From Lachnospiraceae bacterium (GTDB lineage: Bacteria; Bacillota; Clostridia; Lachnospirales; Anaerotignaceae): a stretch of 9,302 nt of DNA. The notes beneath the pieces were generated by a model. It worked only from the letters and a program-made list of their open reading frames with translations. It searched no databases and was not told the origin of the DNA. The DNA lies in the NCBI GenBank assembly GCA_019422065.1, contig JAHZEA010000030.1, positions 1-9,302 of the forward strand, written 5' to 3'. The translations under genes and the position numbers were made by a program. Of this stretch, positions 1-5,474 are shown piece by piece (the first letter of the stretch is position 1; each line of letters opens with the position of its first letter).

Positions 1-144
1 TTTTTCTTTGGCATTTACGGCTGTTGTAAGTAAGTATAAAATACGGTTTATGTCTTCGTTATCTGCCATAGAGGCGTCGTTTTGGGCGGCAATAACGCCT
101 TTTTCCTCTTTTAATTCGGCACTTTGCGGGTTATAAGGGTACAT
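1..144 (-). CDS. Hypothetical protein, 5' part only (N-terminal 48 residues)
   Basis: An open frame reads leftward off the window edge. It starts at the ATG whose complement lies at 142-144, and 48 uninterrupted codons are visible. A near-perfect ribosome binding site (AGGAGGA, complement of 151-157) sits six bases upstream, which makes this a real gene start despite the short visible length. The translation begins MYPYNPQSAELKEEKG and continues through an acidic, Asn/Ala-rich stretch (..AAQNDASMADNEDINRIL..) into what looks like an amphipathic helix (LYLLTTAVNAKEK). There is no signal peptide or membrane segment in the visible part. I do not recognise the family, and the missing C-terminus prevents a functional call. 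It is transcribed divergently from murG. Confidence 0.72.
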   Translation of the reverse strand, partial: MYPYNPQSAELKEEKGVIAAQNDASMADNEDINRILYLLTTAVNAKEK

Positions 145-287
145 TTAAAGTCCTCCTTTTAATTTTCAATATATTGCAGAAGTTATAAAAAGCTGTAAAT
201 AAAATTTTATGAATGTGTATTTTTTAAAAGTATATTCAGGTAATTTAAAAAAATGAAAAAATATGTTTTTATATTACGCCTTGGGTA

Positions 288-293
288 TATAAT
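288..293 (+). promoter_or_regulatory. Candidate -10 box for murG
   Basis: A perfect TATAAT lies about 93 bases upstream of the proposed murG start. No good -35 hexamer lies 16-18 bases upstream (the region reads gttttt/ttttta), so this is a weak call. The local AT-richness makes chance TATAAT matches likely. Confidence 0.3.
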
Positions 294-345
294 AAAAATT
301 ATGAAAGTATGTTTAAAATATAGCGCTTAAAGGATATATCTGTTA

Positions 346-371
346 TTATTGACAGTATAGATTTTATTGAC
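346..371 (+). repeat. Short direct repeat TTATTGAC x2 upstream of murG
   Basis: The octamer TTATTGAC occurs at 346-353 and again at 364-371, an 18-bp period, ending just before the murG ribosome binding site. It could be a pair of regulator half-sites or chance in AT-rich DNA. The first copy contains a TTGACA hexamer (349-354) that has no matching -10 box. Confidence 0.4.
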
Positions 372-372
372 T

Positions 373-376
373 GGAG
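373..376 (+). promoter_or_regulatory. Ribosome binding site that sets the murG start
   Basis: GGAG at 373-376 abuts the ATG at 377, which is too close for that ATG to be used. It lies nine bases before the TTG at 386, a normal spacing. It therefore supports the TTG at 386 as the start. Confidence 0.6.
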
Positions 377-385
377 ATGTTGTTT

Positions 386-1441
386 TTGAAAACCATAGTT
401 CTTACAGGCGGCGGTACGGCGGGCCATGTAACGCCGAATTTGGCGCTTATACCGGAGCTTAAAAAAGCCGGGTACAACGTAATATATATTGGCACTGAAA
501 ATGGCATGGAACGCGGCCTTGTGGAAAAAACAGGAGTAGAGTATCACTATGTTTCAACAGGTAAATTAAGAAGGTATATGTCTAAAGATAACTTTACAGA
601 TATGTTTAAGGTTGTAAAGGGCATAGCAGAGGCTAAAAAGCTTATAAAGCGCTTAAAACCGGATATTGTATTTTCAAAAGGCGGATTTGTGGCTGTGCCT
701 GTTGTTTTGGGCGCTAAATTTAACGGTGTGCCTGTTATAGCACATGAGTCTGATATGACACCTGGTCTTGCCAATAAAATAGCAATGCCATTTGCTAAAA
801 AAATATGCACTACATTCCCTGAAACAGTTAAATATGTGGGCAAAAAAGGTATTCATACCGGAACGCCTATACGAAAAGAACTTTTTGAGGGTAATGCTGA
901 AAAGGGCCGAATGCTTTGCGGTTTTGATAATGAAAAGCCGGTTATAATGATGATGGGCGGAAGCCTTGGCTCACAGAAAATAAATAAAGTGCTTAGAGCC
1001 GCGCTAACTGAGATAACAACAGGTTTCCAGCTGGTGCATATATGCGGAAAAGGCAATGTTGATAAGTCAATAAACATAAAAGGCTATAAACAGTTTGAGT
1101 ACCTGTCGGAGGAGCTTCCTCATGTTATGGCCTGTGCCGATATGGTTATATCCCGTGCCGGCTCAAACTCTATATCCGAGTTTTTAGCTCTTAAAAAGCC
1201 GGCTCTTTTAATACCGCTTTCGGCAAAAGCCAGCCGCGGCGACCAGATATTAAATGCCCAGAGCTTTGAAAAACAAGGATATTCCCTTGTGCTCAAAGAG
1301 GAAGAAATGACACCGGAAAGCCTTTTAAAATCCATAAAAGAACTGTATTTGGCAAAAGACAGCCTTATAAACGCCATGGCTAAAAGCCCGGCATCAAACG
1401 GTGTTGAAAATGTAATGAAAGTAATACTTAAATACAGCTAA
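386..1441 (+). CDS. murG: UDP-GlcNAc:undecaprenyl-PP-MurNAc-pentapeptide GlcNAc transferase (MurG)
   Basis: MurG transfers GlcNAc from UDP-GlcNAc to lipid I to make lipid II on the inner face of the membrane. The 351-residue GT-B fold protein matches the usual length (about 350-365). The N-terminal glycine loop GGGTAGH (8-14) and SKGGFVAVPV (97-106) are in the acceptor half. In the donor half are GGSLGS (191-196), SRAGSNSISEF (256-266, with the conserved Glu at 265) and GDQILN (285-290, the Gln/Asn pair of the nucleotide-sugar site). The usual HEQN acceptor motif reads HESD (120-123), a form I recall from clostridial MurG proteins. The TTG at 386 is preferred over the ATG at 377 because of ribosome-site spacing and because it gives the family-typical MKTIVLTGGG start. 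The gene is outside any cell-division (dcw) cluster; a PPIase lipoprotein gene follows. I am very sure of the family and fairly sure of the reaction. Confidence 0.93.
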   Translation: MKTIVLTGGGTAGHVTPNLALIPELKKAGYNVIYIGTENGMERGLVEKTGVEYHYVSTGKLRRYMSKDNFTDMFKVVKGIAEAKKLIKRLKPDIVFSKGGFVAVPVVLGAKFNGVPVIAHESDMTPGLANKIAMPFAKKICTTFPETVKYVGKKGIHTGTPIRKELFEGNAEKGRMLCGFDNEKPVIMMMGGSLGSQKINKVLRAALTEITTGFQLVHICGKGNVDKSINIKGYKQFEYLSEELPHVMACADMVISRAGSNSISEFLALKKPALLIPLSAKASRGDQILNAQSFEKQGYSLVLKEEEMTPESLLKSIKELYLAKDSLINAMAKSPASNGVENVMKVILKYS

Positions 1442-1448
1442 AATTAAT

Positions 1449-1477
1449 TTGACAAACATGCTGTATATATTTAAAAT
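1449..1477 (+). promoter_or_regulatory. Sigma-A type promoter of the PPIase gene
   Basis: A perfect -35 TTGACA (1449-1454), a 17-base spacer and a 5/6 -10 TAAAAT (1472-1477) lie in the 76-base gap after murG. The predicted start is near 1484, giving a leader of about 34 bases. This is the best promoter in the window and implies the lipoprotein gene is transcribed at least partly independently of murG. Confidence 0.75.
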
Positions 1478-1517
1478 TTATCGAGTGAATAAAAATAGTA
1501 ATTGGAGTGTGATATAA

Positions 1518-2387
1518 ATGAAAAAGTTTATTTGTATGGCGGCACTGGCCGCAATGGTACTTAGCGGTTGTTCTTCAGGCACTGATTCCTCAGCATCTGC
1601 GTCATCTTCTCAGGCTTCTTCATCTCAAGCATCATCCGGTTCAGAGGAACAGGCTTCATCTTCAGAGCAGACATCAGAAGAAGCACAGGCTGAGCTTGAC
1701 GCCCTTAAGGAAAAAATGTTTACAGACGGAACAAACTTCCCACAGCTTGAGGAGCCGGAAAAAGGCGAGGAAATAGCTGTTTTTACAACAAATAAAGGCG
1801 TAATTAAAATCAAACTCTGCCCGGAAGAAGCACCAAAGGCTGTAGAAAACTTTAAAGGCCTTATAAACGAAGGATATTACGACGGCCTTACTTTCCACAG
1901 AGTAATAAATAATTTTATGATTCAGGGCGGTGACCCTAACGGCAACGGCACAGGCGGCGAAAGCATTTGGGGCGGTAAGTTTGAGGACGAGTATAACGGC
2001 GATATGTACCACTTCAGAGGCGCCCTTGCTTATGCAAACAGCGGTATGGACACAAACGGAAGCCAGTTTTATATTGTTCAGTCTCCAGCAGTTGAAGAAG
2101 GCTATTTTGACTATATAGACGAAATAGTAAACCAGTACGGCGACAGCGAAATACTTTATGATTCAAACAGCGGAAAGATAGTAAGAACAAACTATTCAGA
2201 TAAAGCAAAAGAGGAGTATAATTCTCTTGGCGGAACACCATACCTTGATTTTGGCTACACTGTTTTTGGTCAGGTAATAGAGGGCATGGATGTAGTAGAC
2301 GCCATTGCTTCTGTTGAAACTGATGAGAACGATAAGCCTACAGAGGATGTTGTAATAGAAAAAGCTGAAATAGTTGAGTGGGAATAA
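1518..2387 (+). CDS. Lipoprotein cyclophilin-type peptidyl-prolyl cis-trans isomerase
   Basis: This is a 289-residue, membrane-anchored extracytoplasmic prolyl isomerase, probably helping fold exported proteins. The N-terminus has a lipoprotein signal with lipobox LSGC (15-18), so Cys18 should be lipidated. Residues 19-60 form a Ser/Glu/Ala-rich linker with a tandem SSSQA repeat (29-38). The cyclophilin domain spans about 84-289: FHRVI (126-130, catalytic Arg128), FMIQGGD (133-139), GSQFYIVQ (181-188) and YTVFGQV (247-253). Between the last two motifs lie about 58 residues, far more than in compact cyclophilins such as human CypA. The CypA Trp121 position appears to be Tyr242. The ATG at 1518 follows GGAG (1504-1507) by ten bases, and only this start gives the complete signal peptide. 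The gene has its own promoter and terminator, so it looks monocistronic. Substrates are unknown. Confidence 0.93.
   Translation: MKKFICMAALAAMVLSGCSSGTDSSASASSSQASSSQASSGSEEQASSSEQTSEEAQAELDALKEKMFTDGTNFPQLEEPEKGEEIAVFTTNKGVIKIKLCPEEAPKAVENFKGLINEGYYDGLTFHRVINNFMIQGGDPNGNGTGGESIWGGKFEDEYNGDMYHFRGALAYANSGMDTNGSQFYIVQSPAVEEGYFDYIDEIVNQYGDSEILYDSNSGKIVRTNYSDKAKEEYNSLGGTPYLDFGYTVFGQVIEGMDVVDAIASVETDENDKPTEDVVIEKAEIVEWE
1602..1631 (+). repeat. 15-bp coding tandem repeat (SSSQA x2)
   Basis: Two consecutive 15-bp units encode Ser-Ser-Ser-Gln-Ala each (1602-1616 and 1617-1631) within the linker of the PPIase lipoprotein. The units differ at several synonymous positions, so the repeat is preserved as protein and is not a recent DNA duplication. 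The wider Ser-rich low-complexity stretch runs to about 1680. Confidence 0.7.
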
Positions 2388-2398
2388 CTGAAAATACT

Positions 2399-2434
2399 AA
2401 GAACCGGCGTATGCTGTTTTAAGCCGGTTCTTTT
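2399..2434 (+). terminator. Rho-independent terminator after the PPIase gene
   Basis: A perfect 10-bp stem, AAGAACCGGC (2399-2408) with GCCGGTTCTT (2423-2432), encloses a 14-base loop and is followed by a short T-run. It starts 12 bases after the PPIase stop codon. It should insulate pyrG from upstream transcription. Confidence 0.88.
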
Positions 2435-2454
2435 ATATTGATTTTGTTTCCGCG

Positions 2455-2468
2455 GCCTTGCGCCTTGC
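2455..2468 (+). repeat. 7-bp tandem repeat GCCTTGC x2
   Basis: GCCTTGC occurs twice head-to-tail (2455-2461 and 2462-2468) in a small GC-rich island (about 2449-2470, including the palindrome CCGCGG) within an otherwise AT-rich gap. The second copy overlaps the candidate pyrG -35 box. Confidence 0.5.
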
Positions 2469-2493
2469 AGATAATGTGAATTTGTGTTAATAT
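2465..2493 (+). promoter_or_regulatory. Candidate pyrG promoter (extended -10)
   Basis: TTGCAG (2465-2470), a 17-base spacer and TAATAT (2488-2493) preceded by TGT form a weak -35 with an extended -10 (TGn) arrangement. The 151-base gap between the PPIase terminator and pyrG must hold the promoter, but the region downstream of 2480 is so AT-rich that other boxes (for example TATTAT at 2491-2496) are also possible. Confidence 0.35.
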
Positions 2494-2573
2494 TATTTAA
2501 TATATGTGTTCGTAATATAAATTATTGATTTTTGTGAAAATATGTATGAAAAATGGTTATTTAAAGACAAATA

Positions 2574-2578
2574 GGGGG
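2574..2578 (+). promoter_or_regulatory. Ribosome binding site that sets the pyrG start
   Basis: GGGGG (2574-2578, preceded by A) touches the ATG at 2579 and lies six bases before the ATG at 2585. Normal spacing therefore selects 2585. The longer in-frame TTG at 2525 has no ribosome site and adds non-homologous residues. Confidence 0.65.
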
Positions 2579-2584
2579 ATGAAG

Positions 2585-4195
2585 ATGCAGAAGACTAAGT
2601 ATATATTTGTTACCGGAGGCGTTGTTTCTGGTCTTGGCAAGGGCATTACAGCCGCTTCCCTTGGAAGACTTTTGAAGGCAAGAGGCTACAAGGTTACAAT
2701 ACAGAAGTTTGACCCGTATATTAATGTTGACCCGGGCACAATGAGTCCATATCAGCACGGAGAGGTTTTTGTTACAGAAGATGGCGCCGAAACAGACCTT
2801 GACCTTGGACACTACGAAAGATTTATAGACGAAAACCTTAATATAAACAGCAATACAACTACAGGTAAGGTTTACTGGTCTGTTCTTAATAAAGAAAGAA
2901 AAGGCGAGTACCTTGGCGCAACTGTTCAGGTAATCCCTCATATTACAAACGAGATTAAAGAAAGAATTTACAGAGCAAGCAAGCTTAACACACCGGATAT
3001 TGTTATAACTGAAATAGGCGGTACCGTAGGTGATATTGAAAGCACACCGTTTATGGAGGCAATAAGACAGGTTTCAAGAGAGATAGGCAAAGAAAACTGC
3101 CTTTATATCCATGTAACACTTATACCGTACCTTTCAAAGGGCGGCGAAATGAAAACAAAGCCGACACAGCATTCTGTAAAAGAGCTTCTTTCAATAGGTA
3201 TCCAGCCGGATGTTATAGTATGCCGTACAGAGCATGAAATAAGCTGTGATATGAAAAACAAGCTTTCACTTTTCTGTAATGTTGAAAACGACTGTATTAT
3301 ACAAAACCTTGACGCTGACAGTCTTTACGAAATTCCTGTTATGCTTGAAAAAGAGGGCCTTGCAAAGGTTGCCTGCCGTAAGCTTGGCATTGCAGATACA
3401 AAGCCGGACCTTAGTGACTGGCTTGAAATGCTTGAAAAAGAGCGTAATATGAGCGGTAATGTTAATATTGCACTGGTAGGAAAATATGTAGAGCTTCACG
3501 ACGCATACCTTTCTGTTGTAGAGTCACTGCACCATGCCGGAATACATAACGGCGTAAATGTGGACATACAGTGGATTAACGCTGAGCATCTTACAGAACA
3601 AAATGCAGATGAACTCCTTAAAGACTCAGCCGGAATACTTGTTCCAGGCGGCTTTGGCGACAGAGGACTTGAAGGCAAAATTACAGCTATTAAATATGCA
3701 AGGGTAAACAAAGTGCCTTTCTTTGGTATATGCCTTGGTATGCAGTGCGCCGTTATAGAGTACGCAAGAAATGTTTTGGGATATGCCGACGCTTTTACAG
3801 CAGAAGTACACCCGGATACAACACACCCTGTTATTGACCTTATGCCGGAGCAGAAAGACATTGAGGATATGGGCGGCACAATGCGTTTAGGTGCGTACCC
3901 ATGTAAGCTTTCAGAAGACTCTTTTGCTTATAAGGCTTATGGTCAGGAGCTTATATATGAGCGCCACAGACACAGATATGAGTACAATAACGTATACAGA
4001 AAAGAGCTTATTGAAGCCGGAATGAGTGTAACAGGTATTTCGCCAAACGAAAAATTAGTTGAAATAGTAGAAGTACACGACCATCCTTGGTTTGTAGGCG
4101 TACAGTTCCATCCGGAATTTAAGTCAAGACCTAACAGACCTCATCCGCTGTTTAAAGACTTTGTAGCTTCTGCTATTGAATATCAAAATAAGTAA
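2585..4195 (+). CDS. pyrG: CTP synthase (glutamine-hydrolysing)
   Basis: PyrG makes CTP from UTP, ATP and glutamine, the last step of de novo pyrimidine nucleotide synthesis, in the cytoplasm. The 536-residue protein has the normal family length and both domains. The N-terminal synthetase domain (about 1-268) begins with the ATP-binding loop VTGGVVSGLGKG (9-20) and contains KFDPYINVDPGTM (41-53), HGEVFVTEDGAE (58-69) and EIGGTVGDIES (143-153). The C-terminal class I glutamine amidotransferase domain (about 292-536) has the nucleophile elbow GICLGMQ (381-387, Cys383) and the His509/Glu511 pair in FHPEF. All key catalytic residues are present. The start at 2585 rests on ribosome-site spacing and on the family-like MQKTKYIFVTGG. 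It is bracketed by two terminators, so it is monocistronic. The leader shows no terminator hairpin of the kind used for CTP-sensitive attenuation of Bacillus subtilis pyrG. Confidence 0.98.
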   Translation: MQKTKYIFVTGGVVSGLGKGITAASLGRLLKARGYKVTIQKFDPYINVDPGTMSPYQHGEVFVTEDGAETDLDLGHYERFIDENLNINSNTTTGKVYWSVLNKERKGEYLGATVQVIPHITNEIKERIYRASKLNTPDIVITEIGGTVGDIESTPFMEAIRQVSREIGKENCLYIHVTLIPYLSKGGEMKTKPTQHSVKELLSIGIQPDVIVCRTEHEISCDMKNKLSLFCNVENDCIIQNLDADSLYEIPVMLEKEGLAKVACRKLGIADTKPDLSDWLEMLEKERNMSGNVNIALVGKYVELHDAYLSVVESLHHAGIHNGVNVDIQWINAEHLTEQNADELLKDSAGILVPGGFGDRGLEGKITAIKYARVNKVPFFGICLGMQCAVIEYARNVLGYADAFTAEVHPDTTHPVIDLMPEQKDIEDMGGTMRLGAYPCKLSEDSFAYKAYGQELIYERHRHRYEYNNVYRKELIEAGMSVTGISPNEKLVEIVEVHDHPWFVGVQFHPEFKSRPNRPHPLFKDFVASAIEYQNK

Positions 4196-4210
4196 AACTA
4201 AATTAACACT

Positions 4211-4233
4211 AAGGCCGTTTTAAACGGCCTTTT
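4211..4233 (+). terminator. Rho-independent terminator after pyrG
   Basis: A perfect 9-bp stem, AAGGCCGTT (4211-4219) with AACGGCCTT (4223-4231), closes a 3-base loop and runs into TTTT. It begins 15 bases after the pyrG stop. An alternative distal pairing of CTAAGG (4209-4214) with CCTTAG (4250-4255) exists but looks incidental. Confidence 0.88.
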
Positions 4234-4306
4234 AATATGTTTTAAGCTTCCTTAGTTTTATGAGAATTTTTTAATATTCCCAAATGTTAAATAAAATTTC
4301 ATAAAG

Positions 4307-4334
4307 TTTACAATTTTTTATTGTATTATATAGT
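4307..4334 (+). promoter_or_regulatory. Sigma-A type promoter of the USP-like gene
   Basis: TTTACA (4307-4312), a 16-base spacer and TATAGT (4329-4334) each match consensus at five of six positions. The predicted start near 4341 gives a leader of about 50 bases, which ends in a strong AGGAGG ribosome site (4379-4384) seven bases before the ATG. Confidence 0.6.
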
Positions 4335-4367
4335 CATCAGGTGCAAAGGCACCGTGTATATATACAA
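4321..4367. promoter_or_regulatory. Nested dyad over the -10 and early leader of the USP-like gene
   Basis: The core is a hairpin GGTGC-AAAG-GCACC (4340-4353). It is flanked by TTGTAT (4321-4326) and ATACAA (4362-4367), which are exact inverted copies with further A/T matches inward. A perfect 12-bp palindrome TGTATATATACA lies at 4355-4366. The outer arms span the -10 box, so an operator is possible. The inner hairpin would be at the very 5' end of the mRNA, where it might stabilise the transcript. Confidence 0.45.
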
Positions 4368-4391
4368 TGTTGGTAAAAAGGAGGCAGAAAA

Positions 4392-4886
4392 ATGTATAAT
4401 GAAGCTGTAACTAGTATAAAAGATAATAAATCGGAAAAAGTACTTGTATGCATTACATCACAGCTTAATTCCGAAAGACTTATAGATAAAGCGGCACAGC
4501 TTGCCGAAGAAATGGGCGCTGAGTTTCATATTTTGCATGTACAGCGTGGTGACAGTATATTTAACAACAGTGATACACCGGATATGATGAGCAGACTTTG
4601 CCAATACGGAAGCGCAAAAGGCGGAAGTATTCATTTTTACTGCGATGAGGACGTAGCACTTTGTATAGCCCGGTTTATAGCACAAAGGCATATAACAAAA
4701 GTGGTAATGGGCCAGCCTCCGGTTAAGGATGTAAACAATATAAAAGAATTAAGAGCTGCCGCTGATAAAGTGCTGCATGATATAAAAACACCTGTTGAGG
4801 TAATAGTTGTACCAAGAGATGAAAGTGTGGAAGATAAACACATTTATATAAACATGAAAGAGGATTTAAAGTTTGTTATTGCATAA
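4392..4886 (+). CDS. Universal stress protein-like (KdpD-type USP domain) protein
   Basis: This 164-residue cytoplasmic protein has no signal peptide or membrane segment. Residues about 16-140 form one alpha/beta Rossmann-like domain of the USP type: a first strand KVLVCIT (16-22), a helix SERLIDKAAQLAEEMGA (27-43), a strand FHILHV (45-50) and C-terminal strands KVVMGQ (103-108) and VEVIVVP (135-141). The pattern resembles the USP domain inside KdpD potassium-sensor kinases more than classical UspA. The classical ATP-binding motif of UspA (G-x2-G-x9-G-S/T) is not seen after MGQPP. A tail of about 23 charged residues (142-164) follows. No kdp genes are visible nearby. The gene has its own promoter and excellent ribosome site. 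The role is unknown; family assignment is from motif pattern only. Confidence 0.75.
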   Translation: MYNEAVTSIKDNKSEKVLVCITSQLNSERLIDKAAQLAEEMGAEFHILHVQRGDSIFNNSDTPDMMSRLCQYGSAKGGSIHFYCDEDVALCIARFIAQRHITKVVMGQPPVKDVNNIKELRAAADKVLHDIKTPVEVIVVPRDESVEDKHIYINMKEDLKFVIA

Positions 4887-4907
4887 AACCCAATAATATA
4901 TTATTAT
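4879..4907 (+). promoter_or_regulatory. Candidate promoter for the SEC-C/ywlC pair
   Basis: TTGCAT (4879-4884, overlapping the end of the USP-like gene), a 17-base spacer and TATTAT (4902-4907) form a weak promoter. The -10 matches at five of six positions and the -35 at three. No terminator precedes it, so read-through from the USP-like gene is equally possible. Confidence 0.3.
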
Positions 4908-4922
4908 TCTGTGTAAAGCTTA

Positions 4923-4941
4923 TTTAATAACTTTTATTAAA
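4923..4941. repeat. AT-only inverted repeat before the SEC-C gene
   Basis: TTTAATAA (4923-4930) and TTATTAAA (4934-4941) are perfect inverted copies around a 3-base loop. A separate 14-bp palindrome AATAATATATTATT lies at 4892-4905. With no G-C pairs these would be poor terminators. They may be operators or simply reflect AT-rich composition. Confidence 0.4.
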
Positions 4942-4973
4942 TTACTTATGAAACTAAAGGAGAGAATGAACAA

Positions 4974-5474
4974 ATGAGTATTTATGAAGACTGGCTGGCA
5001 AAAGCTTTTACTAAGGAAGGAAGAAGCGTTGACGCTGTTTGGGATGTATACCTTCCTGCAGAGCAGAAAGTTTATGAGTATATACTTGAAAATAAAGTTA
5101 CTAACTTAAGCGGCACTGTTACAGAGCTTGGCGAAAAGTTTAATATGTCTGCCGAGTACGTTATAGCTTTTGTAGACGGAATAAATGACATACTTCCTGA
5201 AAAGTACGATGTTAAAAAGCTTGATGAAAACTCACAGATTGACCTTGTAATTGATTTTGAAAAGCTTTACAAAAAAATGGTTGAGTATAAGGCTGAGCAT
5301 CTTTACACACTTAAACAGTGGGATAATATATTTGATGAAACAAAACAGAAAGCACTTTACGCAGAACAGAGAAACAGCCGTACAGTAGTTAAAGGCAAAA
5401 AAATAGGCAGAAACGACCCTTGCCCTTGCGGAAGCGGCAAGAAGTATAAAAAATGCTGTGGTGCAAATTTATGA
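4974..5474 (+). CDS. SEC-C metal-binding motif protein
   Basis: This is a 166-residue, probably cytoplasmic protein. Its last 20 residues carry a SEC-C zinc motif like the tail of SecA: NDPCPCGSGKKYKKCC (147-162), with ligands Cys150, Cys152, Cys161 and Cys162 (or the His/Cys variant position at 161). In SecA this motif binds zinc and contacts SecB or ribosomes, but here there is no ATPase. Residues 1-140 are a charged, mostly helical region (EDWLAKAF.., EQKVYEYILENKV.., KLYKKMVEYKAEHL) that I do not recognise; a winged-helix-like segment around 44-70 is possible. GGAGAG (4959-4964) precedes the ATG by nine bases. The stop overlaps the ywlC start in ATGA, so the two proteins are likely made together. 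The function is unknown; the motif call is firm. Confidence 0.88.
   Translation: MSIYEDWLAKAFTKEGRSVDAVWDVYLPAEQKVYEYILENKVTNLSGTVTELGEKFNMSAEYVIAFVDGINDILPEKYDVKKLDENSQIDLVIDFEKLYKKMVEYKAEHLYTLKQWDNIFDETKQKALYAEQRNSRTVVKGKKIGRNDPCPCGSGKKYKKCCGANL

Larger units (their letters stand above)
145..385. other. Divergent AT-rich intergenic region
   Basis: This 241-base spacer separates the leftward hypothetical gene from murG and should hold both promoters. It is very AT-rich and contains no credible coding frame. Visible elements are a 12-bp AT-only palindrome (ATAAAATTTTAT, 199-210), a TATAAT box at 288-293, a short dyad CTGT-N8-ACAG (340-355) and a direct repeat TTATTGAC (346-353 and 364-371). 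I could not find a convincing promoter for the leftward gene. Confidence 0.6.

Noticed and set aside
199..210. ATAAAATTTTAT palindrome as an operator
   Set aside because: It is made only of A and T in very AT-rich DNA, where such palindromes arise often by chance.
349..354. TTGACA as the -35 of a murG promoter
   Set aside because: The -10 would fall at about 371-378, on the ribosome site and the possible start codon, and the bases there do not resemble TATAAT.
2525..2584. Longer pyrG protein starting at TTG 2525
   Set aside because: There is no ribosome site before 2525, the extra 20 residues look like translated leader, and 2585 gives the conserved PyrG N-terminus with good spacing.
2561..2941. 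Long antisense open frames inside murG, the PPIase gene, pyrG, ywlC and others
   Set aside because: They lie opposite well-identified genes, have no ribosome sites, and encode Ser/Phe/Cys-rich sequences typical of reverse-strand shadows.
4209..4255. Alternative CTAAGG/CCTTAG pairing as an antiterminator after pyrG
   Set aside because: It is only six base pairs over 47 bases, lies downstream of the gene with no reading frame to control, and the 9-bp terminator stem is far more stable.
5453..5470. ywlC start at ATG 5453
   Set aside because: It would add MLWCKF, which overlaps the coding sequence of the SEC-C zinc motif, has no ribosome site, and is less economical than the ATGA overlap at 5471.
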